Shown piece after piece: positions 40,683-49,141 of a stretch of 64,000 nt of DNA (positions are counted from its first letter, which is position 1; every line of letters starts with the position of its first letter). The position numbers were made by a program, and so were the translations under genes. The notes beneath the pieces were generated by a model. That model was given only the letters and a program-made list of their open reading frames with translations, was not told the origin of the DNA and did not search any database. The stretch is from Streptomyces sp. CB01201. GTDB taxonomy: Bacteria > Actinomycetota > Actinomycetes > Streptomycetales > Streptomycetaceae. The stretch covers positions 124,001 to 188,000 of the forward strand of contig NZ_NNBJ01000009.1 in assembly GCF_002803085.1 (NCBI RefSeq), read 5' to 3'.

Positions 40683-42346
40683 GCGGTGTACCTGCCCCGG
40701 GTGTGGCCGTTCACCGCGCTCAGGTGGTGGGTGCGCGGGGCGGAGATCGCGACGACGGCCATGTCGTCGTGACGGCGCCCGGCGAGCCACTGGGAGGCCA
40801 GCATCTGGACGTGCTCCACGATGCCCTCGGCCGGCATCCCCACGCATCCGGCCAGGGCCCGCTTGAGGCGTTCCTCACCGAACTGGCTGTCGCCCAGTGG
40901 ACCGCCCCGGGCTTCGGTGATTCCGTCGGTGTAGAGGACGCAGGACTCTCCAGGTGCGAGCGTGACGGTCGCGGTGCTGGAGCGGACGTCCGGCAAGGCT
41001 CCCACCAGAGTGCCGTGGGTGTCGGCCGCCTCGACGGTGCCGTTCGCGCGGATGATCACCGGAGTCGGATGGCCCGCACTGGTCAGCCGCACGAGCACCT
41101 CGTTGCCCTCGCGGACGGCGGACGCCAGGACCAGCGTGGCGAACCGGGTGTGGTGAGAGCTCAGCAGGGCGGTGTTCAGAAGGCTCAGCATCCGCTGGTG
41201 GTCGTCGGCCAGGGGCAGCAGTGCGTGCAGGGTGTTGCGGATCTTGCCCGTGAGGACGGCGGCCTCCAGGCCCTTTCCGCACACATCGCCCAGCGTCACC
41301 AGGGACGGCTCGCCCTCGACGGTGGCGGGATGCACGTCGTAGAAGTCGCCGCCGACCCGTTCGTGGTCCGCCGAAGGCCGGTAGCTGCCGGCGAAGTCCA
41401 CCCCGGAGATCTGATGCAGCGCCGGCGGCAGCAGCTCCCGCATCAGCACCTCGGTGATCTCCGTCTGCTCCGCGTGCAGGCGAGCCGCCGACATCGCCGC
41501 TCCGGAGCGGGCCGCGAAGAGCCGGGCGAAGATCTCTTCCTGTTCGGTGAACGCGCCGCTGCCCTCCTTGCGGAGCAGTACCAGCGCACCGGCCGGAACG
41601 CCGTGCCCGGGAAGTGGAGTGATCACTATCGCCCCGATGGGGCCGAAGCCTTCGGGAATCATCCATTCGGGCGCCGTCGAAGGATCGATCCAACGGGACG
41701 GCACCGGCGGGAATCCGCGCAGAGCCTCTCCGAGACCGGGGACCTCGTCGGGGTCGACTGCCTCCTGCGACGCCGAGGGAGCGCCGCCGCGCAGACAGGT
41801 CACCACCGGCAGTCGGCGGCCCCGGACCGGTGCGATGGCCAGGGCCGCGTCCGCGAGGTTCTCGGCGGCCATCTGCGCGGTCACGTCCATGCAGCGCCCC
41901 AGGTTGAGGGAGGAAAGCAGAATGCTGGACGCCTTCGCGAGGAACGCGGTCCGCTCCCGCTCCATGTGCAGGGCTTCACGGGCGAGCTGACGATCGGTGT
42001 CGTCCACCAGCCACCAGGCCACCGTGCCGTCGTCCCGCACGCTGGGGTGAGCCTCGAACCGGCGTTCCGCGATCACACCGGACAGCGGTACGCCCGACTC
42101 GTCCGCGGCCTCGTTCGCCGCGCGCGGGCCCGGCAGACGGATCGACCGGTGGGCGGCGCTCAGCCAACGCGGAACCGCGTCAGCCAGACGTGCCCCGGGC
42201 CGTGCTGCGGGGAGAAGGGCCTGCGCCGCGTCGTTGCGCTGCACCACGACGCCCGTCGGGTCGGCGACCACCACGGGATAGGGAGCACGGCTCCATGGAA
42301 AGCCCGGCTCCGTGTCCGTGGCGGTCTGCGCTTCAGTGGAGACCAA
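40679..42346 (-). CDS. PAS-GAF-SpoIIE protein phosphatase
   Basis: A 555-aa PP2C-type phosphatase: PAS-like domain (about 18-120), GAF (about 130-290), SpoIIE/PPM domain (about 315-540). Metal-binding aspartates are in V-G-G-D-F-Y-D, T-L-G-D-V-C-G-K-G, L-Y-T-D-G-I-T-E and R-R-H-D-D-M-A-V-V. It should dephosphorylate STAS proteins. First gene of an overlapping operon with the B12 sensor and a STAS gene. The TTG start lies at the end of a leader nearly identical to that of the paralogue at 49142, which supports it although no good Shine-Dalgarno is visible. Confidence 0.92.
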   Translation of the reverse strand: MVSTEAQTATDTEPGFPWSRAPYPVVVADPTGVVVQRNDAAQALLPAARPGARLADAVPRWLSAAHRSIRLPGPRAANEAADESGVPLSGVIAERRFEAHPSVRDDGTVAWWLVDDTDRQLAREALHMERERTAFLAKASSILLSSLNLGRCMDVTAQMAAENLADAALAIAPVRGRRLPVVTCLRGGAPSASQEAVDPDEVPGLGEALRGFPPVPSRWIDPSTAPEWMIPEGFGPIGAIVITPLPGHGVPAGALVLLRKEGSGAFTEQEEIFARLFAARSGAAMSAARLHAEQTEITEVLMRELLPPALHQISGVDFAGSYRPSADHERVGGDFYDVHPATVEGEPSLVTLGDVCGKGLEAAVLTGKIRNTLHALLPLADDHQRMLSLLNTALLSSHHTRFATLVLASAVREGNEVLVRLTSAGHPTPVIIRANGTVEAADTHGTLVGALPDVRSSTATVTLAPGESCVLYTDGITEARGGPLGDSQFGEERLKRALAGCVGMPAEGIVEHVQMLASQWLAGRRHDDMAVVAISAPRTHHLSAVNGHTRGRYTA

Positions 42347-42445
42347 ATATCGAGGACCCGCTGGGCGAATCCCTCACCTCACCAACGCGAGAGGAATCAT
42401 TGTCTTCGGGCAACGATCCCGCATCCGGCATCCTCCTGGCAACCC
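42347..42445 (-). promoter_or_regulatory. Conserved leader shared with the paralogous phosphatase gene (copy A)
   Basis: About 80 bases before the TTG start match 49065-49141 closely, including a GTGAGGGATTCGC block and AGCGGGTCCTCGAT right before the start. The GTTGCC hairpin arm is imperfect here. Conservation exceeds what random intergenic DNA would keep, so it probably contains the promoter and translation signals. Confidence 0.7.
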
Positions 42446-42712
42446 GCTCCATCCTCTCCCCGCCACCCGCACACATGTGCAGGCGATGTACCCACCCCGA
42501 GGTCTGACTCGGTCTGACTCGACGTGTGTCCATCCCCCTGGGAACTCCACGGGGCAGTCAGGGTGCGTCTCCAGGCCCGTCGGTAGGCGCGAGATGGCAT
42601 GGACAGGCATAGATTCGCCAGCGGGGGCATATTAGGTGGAGACCGTTCGGGCCCTGGCGAGACGGTGGGATCTGAAGGGGATGTACACCAGCACTGTGGG
42701 AGAGGCGGCCAC

Positions 42713-43186
42713 ATGGACCGCGCGGGATCTTCGCGTGACGATTCTGCGCGTGTGCTCGCCCGCCAAGTGTCCGAGGCCGCCGAGGCTTTGATCGTCACCT
42801 GGACCGCCGTCGCACAGGACGCGGTCCCGCGGCTCTCCACCCTTCAGCTGGAAGCTCTGCTGATCGTCCGCCGGTCCCCCGGTATCAACCTCACGGGCCT
42901 GGCCGAACGGATCAGTGCCACGCCTCCCGCGGCCAGCAGACTGTGCGACCGGCTGGAAGCGGCGGGCCTCCTCGACCGCCGTCGTACCTCGGCCAATCGT
43001 CGGGCGATCGAACTGAGGCTCACTTCGCACGGCCTGCGGATGCTGGACACGTTGTCCGAGCGTCGTATCGACGCGATCGGCCGGGTTCTTGGAGAGGTGC
43101 CCGCAGACCAGGGCGAGGCACTCCTGGCGGGCCTTCGCGCCTTCGCCGAGGCGGTCGAGACCGCGAACGCGGCCTCCGAGGCATAG
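42713..43186 (+). CDS. MarR family transcriptional regulator
   Basis: A 157-aa winged-helix protein: L-S-T-L-Q-L-E-A-L, HTH (G-L-A-E-R-I-S-A-T-P-P-A-A-S-R-L), recognition helix into R-L-E-A-A-G-L-L-D-R-R, wing with R-R-A-I-E-L-R-L. ATG at 42713 follows AGAGG. It is convergent with a GAF-SpoIIE phosphatase gene 50 bases away; a homologous MarR gene stands next to the paralogous phosphatase at 47276, so the pairing is conserved. Confidence 0.88.
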   Translation: MDRAGSSRDDSARVLARQVSEAAEALIVTWTAVAQDAVPRLSTLQLEALLIVRRSPGINLTGLAERISATPPAASRLCDRLEAAGLLDRRRTSANRRAIELRLTSHGLRMLDTLSERRIDAIGRVLGEVPADQGEALLAGLRAFAEAVETANAASEA

Positions 43187-43236
43187 ACGCCCGGAAGGCC
43201 ACGATCGAATGTGGTCGCGACAGCCGTTCCGGTCGA

Positions 43237-44436
43237 TCAGTTTGCGGTCGGCTGCCGGCCTCTCCAGTCCAGACAGACGACCGTCGCGTCGGCAGGGAGT
43301 TCCGCGCCTCCGTGGTACTGCGTCAGTCCGTCCACCACGGCGCGGGCCGTTTCGTGCGTCGACGCGCTGCGGGACGCGGCAATGGTCTCGCGCAGTGCCA
43401 GCTCGCCGAAGGAGCTTCCTTCCGTGTTCTGGGACGTATGGACGCCGCTGCTCACGATGACCAGGCGGTCGCCCGCCTCCAGGGCGAACTCTTCCTCGTG
43501 GTACTCGGTGTCCTCGAACATGCCGAGCGGCAATTGGTCAGCCAGCTCGATCCGTCGCACGGTGCCCTGGCGGTGGCACAGCAGCTGCGGGGACCCCGCG
43601 TCCACGGCCCGGGCCCGCCCGGTGGCCAAGTCGATGCGCAGGAGCAGGCTGGGCGCCGACAGTCGGCCACCGTATTCGCCATAGACGGCCTGGTCCGCGA
43701 GGTAGGCCTGGTCCTCCAGTGAGATGCCGGCGCGGCGGGCGTTGCGCAGGGCGTTGACGGCCAGGTTGGTCAGGAGGGCGGCCTGGATGCCGTGGCCCTG
43801 GCCGTCGGTCACGGTGACGGTGAGCGCGTCGTCCGTGACGCTCCAGTCGAAGTTGTCGCCGCCGATGGTGTAAGCGGGCTGGAGGTGGGCTCCGAGGGTG
43901 AACTCGTCGGTTTCGAAGCCTCGTCCGGGCAGGAGCTGCCACTGCATCTCCGCTGCGAGGGTCAGCCGCCGCTGGCGGCGGGCCTGGCGGTACAGATCGG
44001 TGTCGCGGTCCGCCACGAGCAGGTTGTGTCCCAGCGCCGTGGCGAAGGCCGCGAGGTCCAGGACACCCGAGGGGCCGCGGACGGCCTGCTCGGGAAGGTC
44101 GACGGAGAGCACTCCGAGCCGGTCGCCCCGCACGGTGATCGGCAGGTGGGTCCGGACGGCACCGGGCTCGTCGGTGACTTCCACCACCGGCGCCTGCGCG
44201 GTGAAGGCGCGGCCTTCCGCGCTGCCGTTGCGGACGTCGATCGCATCGCCTGTGTGGGGCAGCCGTGTCACGGGGCGCAACTCGCTCAGACCGTAGTCCG
44301 CCAGCAGCAGCGTCACGTGACGGGCCTTGACGTGCTCGGCGAGCAGCGCGTCGGCCGTGGACGGCAGTGCCGTCGGAGGTGCCAGCCTGAGGGAGCTTTC
44401 CGCGAGGGTCAGCCAGCCTGTCGAGTGCCTGTCCAC
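43237..44436 (-). CDS. GAF-SpoIIE protein phosphatase
   Basis: A 399-aa phosphatase: an N-terminal GAF-like sensor (about 25-145; H-V-T-L-L-L-A-D-Y, P-I-T-V-R-G-D-R-L-G-V-L) and a SpoIIE/PPM domain (about 165-395) after the L-A-A-E-M-Q-W-Q-L-L-P linker. Metal ligands are intact: G-G-D-N-F-D-W and V-T-D-G-Q-G-H-G, with A-T-V-V-C-L-D-W at the end. GTG start. A clear paralogue of the 47276 gene, with the same start residues V-D-R. Confidence 0.88.
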   Translation of the reverse strand: MDRHSTGWLTLAESSLRLAPPTALPSTADALLAEHVKARHVTLLLADYGLSELRPVTRLPHTGDAIDVRNGSAEGRAFTAQAPVVEVTDEPGAVRTHLPITVRGDRLGVLSVDLPEQAVRGPSGVLDLAAFATALGHNLLVADRDTDLYRQARRQRRLTLAAEMQWQLLPGRGFETDEFTLGAHLQPAYTIGGDNFDWSVTDDALTVTVTDGQGHGIQAALLTNLAVNALRNARRAGISLEDQAYLADQAVYGEYGGRLSAPSLLLRIDLATGRARAVDAGSPQLLCHRQGTVRRIELADQLPLGMFEDTEYHEEEFALEAGDRLVIVSSGVHTSQNTEGSSFGELALRETIAASRSASTHETARAVVDGLTQYHGGAELPADATVVCLDWRGRQPTAN

Positions 44437-44638
44437 GTCCTTCTTCCCTCACTGCGTGCGCGAGTCCGCTTCGAAGCTTCACCACCTCGTCGCGCGTTCT
44501 CCCCGTGACGCTCGCATTCTTCCGCACTCCGCACGGGTGTGCACGGTCGTCAGGAATCTCATTGCGCTGCCGACGACCCGGTGCCCGAACGGCAGCGCCG
44601 ATCTCCCACACTACTGCCGCGGCCGGGCACGCCGGTCA

Positions 44639-45895
44639 TCACGATGTTGTGGGCTCCGGGTGGGGAATGCGTATGGCCAGGGCCAGGGTGTCATCGGGAT
44701 GCAGCACCACGGTCCGCATGTCGGCGGCGATCGCGCTGGGGATGTCCGTCAGGGGTTCGGCCGCGTGCCGGCGGGCCGACTCGACGAGCCGAATCTCACC
44801 TTCGATGGGATTCCGGCGGCTTTCGGTCAGACCGTCGGTGTACAGCACGAGCAGGTCGCCGGGGTCGAGGTGGGCCTGCCGCACCAGCTGGCTGCCCGGC
44901 AGCGGGAAACCGACACCTCGGCCGGCGACCTCCAGATAGCAGGCGTCGCCTTCCGCTGGGAGCAGCAGCGCGGGCGGGTGGCTTCCGTTCGCGAGCTGCA
45001 CATCGCCGGTGGCCGGGTCGATGCGGGCCAGGAGGACGGTGGCCATCAGCCCCGGGGCGAGCGGCATGAGCAGCTCGTGGGCGCGGGCCACGATGGAATC
45101 CAGGGGATGGCCTTCGAGGGCGAGAGTGCGTACCGCGTGGGTGACGTCGAGGGCACTGCGAGTACTGCGTACCCCGTGGCCCAGGGCGTCGACGACGGTG
45201 ATGTGGAGGGTGCCGTCGGGCAGGAGGAACCAGTCGTAGAGGTCTCCCCCAGTGGGAGCGAGCGGGTCGGCGGGCTCGTAGTGAACGGCGAGTTCGAGAC
45301 CCTCGACGTGCAGCGGGGCGGGCCGCAGCGCGTCTTCGAGCTCTTGGAGCATGGCGCCGTGCGCTCGGCGCAACCGCTCGTCCCGTTCTTCGAGCTGCAC
45401 ATAGAGGGCCAGTACGCCGCCGTTGGTTTCGGCCAGTTCCTCCTCAAGGAGCTGCTGCTGGGCCGCCAGAGCATCGGCACGGGCGAGGGCGGCCCGGAGC
45501 TCCTCCTCCACCGCTTCGGCCTCGCTCGGGGGCGGGGCGTCCGGACGGTAGTGACCGCTGGTCGGGGCCGGGTCGGCCTCGGTCAGCGGCAGGTGCCAGG
45601 ACACCGAGGCGGCCGACGGCGCCGGAGCGGCGGGCAGGAGCAGGTCGGTGACGGGAAGGGGCCCCTCGGCCTCCGGCGCGGTCAAGGTGGCGACCAGGAT
45701 CCGCGTACTGGTGTCCGGATCCTTCTGGACCTCAAGACTGAGGTCCACAGGTCGGCCTGCGGCGAATTCGCCGGCAGCCAGGTCACAGACGGCCAGGACG
45801 AGGCGTGAGCGCTGGCCGGCGGGCACTCCGTGATGCCGGGCGGAACGGCGGACGGCTTCGCGGAGGGCGGGCAGGGCGCGGAAGGTGCCCCTCAT
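44639..45895 (-). CDS. SpoIIE phosphatase with N-terminal ATPase-like region and coiled coil
   Basis: A 418-aa protein. Residues 1-120 resemble a degenerate HATPase_c domain (S-R-L-V-L-A-V-C-D-L-A-A-G-E). An alanine/glutamate-rich coiled coil (about 145-205; AEAVEEELRAALARADALAA) leads into the SpoIIE/PPM domain (about 215-415) with intact G-G-D-L-Y-D-W, V-V-D-A-L-G-H-G and L-Y-T-D-G-L-T-E. I chose ATG at 45895, with GGAG six bases upstream; the open frame extends farther but lacks coding character. Confidence 0.85.
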   Translation of the reverse strand: MRGTFRALPALREAVRRSARHHGVPAGQRSRLVLAVCDLAAGEFAAGRPVDLSLEVQKDPDTSTRILVATLTAPEAEGPLPVTDLLLPAAPAPSAASVSWHLPLTEADPAPTSGHYRPDAPPPSEAEAVEEELRAALARADALAAQQQLLEEELAETNGGVLALYVQLEERDERLRRAHGAMLQELEDALRPAPLHVEGLELAVHYEPADPLAPTGGDLYDWFLLPDGTLHITVVDALGHGVRSTRSALDVTHAVRTLALEGHPLDSIVARAHELLMPLAPGLMATVLLARIDPATGDVQLANGSHPPALLLPAEGDACYLEVAGRGVGFPLPGSQLVRQAHLDPGDLLVLYTDGLTESRRNPIEGEIRLVESARRHAAEPLTDIPSAIAADMRTVVLHPDDTLALAIRIPHPEPTTS

Positions 45896-46681
45896 GCGCT
45901 GCTCCGCTGCGCTCGCCGCAACGGGGTGCGGCCGGCCGGTCCGGGCCTGCTCAAGGCGCGGCACGCAGGCTCTCCCCCGGGCCGCTCGACCGCCGTCCCA
46001 GCACTTCCCCGCCACGCCTTCGGCACTTGCCGGCGCGCCGCGGCCCTGCTGACACTCACCTGGATCCCCTTCGCTGACCTGCGTGCGGCGCCTTCGGGCA
46101 CGGGCTTACCGCTCTTACCGCCCCCCACCGTAACTGTTGTCGCATAGCAAATATACTCATGGGCCAACTACGCGCCGCCGATCGAGCTGCCCACGGCCGA
46201 CCGTCCACCGCTCCGGCCGGCGAGCGTCGTCGCCTTGCAGCGCCAAGGCGCCCACCCGAAGAGCCGGACGGCCGGGCGATCCCGGCGTTTCGCTACCGGG
46301 CAGGGCCACGCGCACCGCCTCGACCGGCCGACCCGCGCGCCGCGATCTCCCATCGGTGACGACCCGTCAATTGGCCATCCACAACGGGCTCTTGAGGGAT
46401 GGCACACCCGGAGCGGCGACAAGCCGCAGTGGCGGCTTCGCCGTTCGTTCGCCGCGCGTACCCCGCAGCTGTCGCGCCGAGGAGGCGAACGGGGCAGGTC
46501 GGTGCGAAGGGATCGCCACGATCGCGACGACCCCGCATTTTCGGAGAGAAACACTTGTCGTTTGACAACTATGGCGTGTGGTCGCACTCTAGACCCGGCT
46601 CACGGTCGACGTGCGCACTGGACATTCTCACTGGAGGACAGACGACGGTGAACCTGTTGGCGCACCGGCCGCGAAACGGGA
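45896..46681. other. 786-bp stretch without a convincing gene
   Basis: Open frames here have no recognisable protein character. TTGTC-GTTT-GACAA (46555-46568) is a perfect short palindrome in a locally A+T-richer patch, just beyond the 3' end of the MarR gene, and could be a binding site. The part near 46130-46170 is A+T-rich and may hold the promoter of the 44639-45895 gene. Confidence 0.45.
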
Positions 46682-47218
46682 TCAAGCGGAACCCGCCGCC
46701 TCCTCACGGACAGTACCGGCGACGCCCTGGTCGCGAAGCAACGCTGTCCGGAAGCATGCGAGACCCTGCGCGAAAGCGGCCTGTTCGGGCGGCGTCATAG
46801 AGGCGACCACCTGAGCCAGTGACTCCTCGCGTCGCGTCCTCAACTCCTTGAGGTAGCGCACTCCCTTGTTCGACAGGCGGAGCTCCACTTCTCGCCTGCT
46901 GGCCGAACTGGGAGTCCTCTCAATGAAGTCGAGCGCGTGCAGACGGTCGCACATGCGGCTTACCGATGACGCGGTTGAGCCCAGCTCCTCGCCCAGCGAG
47001 CGCTGGTTGATGCCGTCCTTACCCGCAAGGACGTACAGCACCCGCAGTTGAGATATCGAAACAGGAGCGGTCGGCGCCAGCTCTCTGCTCTGGCCCCACA
47101 GGACCTCAAGCACCTCGATGGCCTCCCGGGCTGCCAACGCAGCCGCCTGCTGGTCGGCTTCGGAGCCCGCTCCTCCAACTGTCACGGTTTTCAGCCGTCT
47201 TGGCAGTCGCTGAGCCAC
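46682..47218 (-). CDS. MarR family transcriptional regulator
   Basis: A 178-aa winged-helix protein: I-S-Q-L-R-V-L-Y-V-L, HTH (R-S-L-G-E-E-L-G-S-T-A-S-S-V-S-R-M), D-F-I-E-R-T-P-S-S-A-S-R-R-E-V-E-L wing. GTG at 47218 has GGGAGG nine bases upstream. Divergent from the GAF-SpoIIE gene at 47276 with only 57 bases between them, so it likely controls both. The gap holds a direct repeat CGAACAG at 47254-47260 and 47270-47276. Confidence 0.88.
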   Translation of the reverse strand: MAQRLPRRLKTVTVGGAGSEADQQAAALAAREAIEVLEVLWGQSRELAPTAPVSISQLRVLYVLAGKDGINQRSLGEELGSTASSVSRMCDRLHALDFIERTPSSASRREVELRLSNKGVRYLKELRTRREESLAQVVASMTPPEQAAFAQGLACFRTALLRDQGVAGTVREEAAGSA

Positions 47219-47275
47219 AACAAAGACCCTCCCGCTCCTCTGCTTTCATCTTCCCGAACAGGTGGTATTCGAACA

Positions 47276-48448
47276 GTGGACAGATTCACGGCTACGGAAC
47301 GCGCGTTGCGCCAAGCGGCGCCGCACGCCTTGCTCCAAGCGGTACAAGGCGCTCTCACAGCGCATTACGGAGCCGCTTCCGTGGACCTGCTCATGGCCGA
47401 CTACGCGATGACCCTACTGCAACCGGTCAGCAAGCCTCCCTACACCGCTGAGCCGATTCCTGTCCACAACAGTTCACCGGGGCGGGCATTCGGCGCGCAG
47501 CAGCCGTTTGCCGTGGCGGACGACAGGACCGGCCGGCTGACCGTCCATCTGCCCGTCAGTGTCCGCGGCGACCGCATCGGTGTCCTCTCCGTGGCCCTGC
47601 CGCAACAGACGTACGACGCCGCACTGGAGCGCGAACTGCGGGACATCGCCGAAGTGTTGGGTCACGAGATCGTCGTGGGCGAGCGGGACACCGACGTCTA
47701 CCTGCGGACGCGACGAACCAATCGTCTGACCCTGGCCGCCGAGATGCAATGGCAGCTGTTGCCCGGCCGGTCCTGCTCCCGACCGGAGTACGACCTCGGG
47801 GCCCAGCTGGAGCCGGCTTATGCCGTCTGCGGCGACAACTTCGACTGGTCGACGTCCGACGACCACCTCACCCTCGTGGTCGCCAACGGCATGGGAGAGG
47901 GGATCGAGGCCGCCCTGCTGACCAACCTTGCCGTCAACGCGCTGCGCAACGCGCGCCGGGCCGGGCTGTCCCTGTCGGACCAGGCGTGCCTGGCCGACCA
48001 GGCCGTTTACGGCCACTACCAGGGCGACGCCTACCTCTCCACGCTGCTGCTCCGATTCGACCTCGACACGGGTCGGACGCAGATCGTGGATGCCGGCTCC
48101 CCTCGGATGTGGCGCCTGCGTCAGGGGAGGGCCGAGCAGATTCAGCTCGACGCCCAAATGCCACTCGGCATGTTCGAGGACACCCCCTATACCAGCGAGT
48201 TCCTTGACATGCAGCCTGGAGACCGCCTGGTCTTCGTCAGTGACGGCGTCAACAAGATGCCCTCCCCCGCCGGCGAGCGCCAGGGCGTGAAGGCCCTAGT
48301 GCGGGCCCTCACCAACACCCGTCTCCTGCCCGCCTCCCAGGTCCCCCATGCCCTGCTGCGAGAGCTCGCGGGACACCGCGGCCCCATCGAAGCGGACGAC
48401 GACGCCATGGTCGTCTGCCTCGACTGGCACGGGCGCCAGGCAGACTAG
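47276..48448 (+). CDS. GAF-SpoIIE phosphatase homologue with altered metal site
   Basis: A 390-aa paralogue of the 43237-44436 protein: GAF-like domain (about 25-145), L-A-A-E-M-Q-W-Q-L-L-P linker, SpoIIE/PPM domain (about 165-388). The first motif C-G-D-N-F-D-W is kept, but the second reads V-V-A-N-G-M-G-E-G where the paralogue has V-T-D-G-Q-G-H-G, so an Asp that binds the catalytic metal is replaced by Asn. Activity may be reduced or lost. GTG at 47276 gives the same V-D-R start as the paralogue. Divergent from a MarR gene. Confidence 0.87.
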   Translation: MDRFTATERALRQAAPHALLQAVQGALTAHYGAASVDLLMADYAMTLLQPVSKPPYTAEPIPVHNSSPGRAFGAQQPFAVADDRTGRLTVHLPVSVRGDRIGVLSVALPQQTYDAALERELRDIAEVLGHEIVVGERDTDVYLRTRRTNRLTLAAEMQWQLLPGRSCSRPEYDLGAQLEPAYAVCGDNFDWSTSDDHLTLVVANGMGEGIEAALLTNLAVNALRNARRAGLSLSDQACLADQAVYGHYQGDAYLSTLLLRFDLDTGRTQIVDAGSPRMWRLRQGRAEQIQLDAQMPLGMFEDTPYTSEFLDMQPGDRLVFVSDGVNKMPSPAGERQGVKALVRALTNTRLLPASQVPHALLRELAGHRGPIEADDDAMVVCLDWHGRQAD

Positions 48449-48622
48449 CGACAGCCCCCACGAATTCCCCACCGGACCAAGGGGGTTGACGTGTGTTTCT
48501 CGCGGCCCGCTCCGCAAAGGTGTTCCCGTCGCGGGAGTCCCGGGCAGGCCGCGGCTCGCCTGCATGGCGCCCCTCGACCGTGCGGCCATGACGCACGGTC
48601 AAGATCCGTCCCGATGCACGGC

Positions 48623-48796
48623 TCAGGTGGCAAGGGAATCCTGGCCCGGTGCACCAAGGCGCGGCCCCAGTCGATCGTGATGGGCGCCGAGTTCGTGGAT
48701 CTGCACTCGAAGAAGCAGGTCGCCCACATCCGCTCGATGCGCCTCGGCCTCCCTTCGCAGCTCCGCGCAAACGGAACAGTCCTGATCACTCAGCAC
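48623..48796 (-). CDS. 57-aa small protein with C-x-x-C
   Basis: A short gene not evident from length alone: GTG at complement 48794-48796 with GGAG five bases upstream, reading M-L-S-D-Q-D-C-S-V-C-A-E-L, a charged helix (R-R-E-A-E-A-H-R-A-D-V) and an H-H pair before TGA. The cysteine pair and histidines could bind zinc. Composition and codon bias look coding. Similar unnamed short D-x-x-C-x-x-C proteins occur in Streptomyces. Function unknown. Confidence 0.5.
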   Translation of the reverse strand: MLSDQDCSVCAELRREAEAHRADVGDLLLRVQIHELGAHHDRLGPRLGAPGQDSLAT

Positions 48797-49064
48797 GTGG
48801 TCTCCACCCTTCCAACTCGGCTACACACCCATCCAGTTGCCCGCCGCGAGCCCGCTTCGGCGCGCCTCTCGCCGCGTTCCCCCGAAATGAGGATTTTTGC
48901 GGGGCGACGCGACCTGACCGAATCGACCCCGGTGTATCGGCGCCACTTCCGTCCGCCCACGTCCGCGGGGACACGGGGAGCCGTCGCGGTCGGCACGAAC
49001 ACGCGCGCCACTCGGCCGCGTACGCGCGAACGAGAGCGGGGCCGGGTTGTCAGCAGCCACCCCG

Positions 49065-49141
49065 GTGCGGGATGGTTGCCGAAAGGCAACATTCCCGTCG
49101 AGTTGATGAGGTGAGGGATTCGCACAGCGGGTCCTCGATCT
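49065..49141 (+). promoter_or_regulatory. Conserved leader of the PAS-GAF-SpoIIE gene (copy B) with GAAA hairpin
   Basis: Matches the leader of the paralogue at 42347-42445. GTTGCC (49075-49080), GAAA and GGCAAC (49085-49090) form a perfect 6-bp stem capped by a GNRA-type tetraloop, followed by GTGAGGGATTCGCACAGCGG and the TTG start. Other bases of 48797-49064 show nothing recognisable. Confidence 0.7.

Noticed and set aside
45892..46167. 91-codon minus-strand frame ending at the start of the SpoIIE gene
   Set aside because: Stop/start overlap is suggestive, but the translation is low-complexity with no family resemblance and no ribosome binding site.
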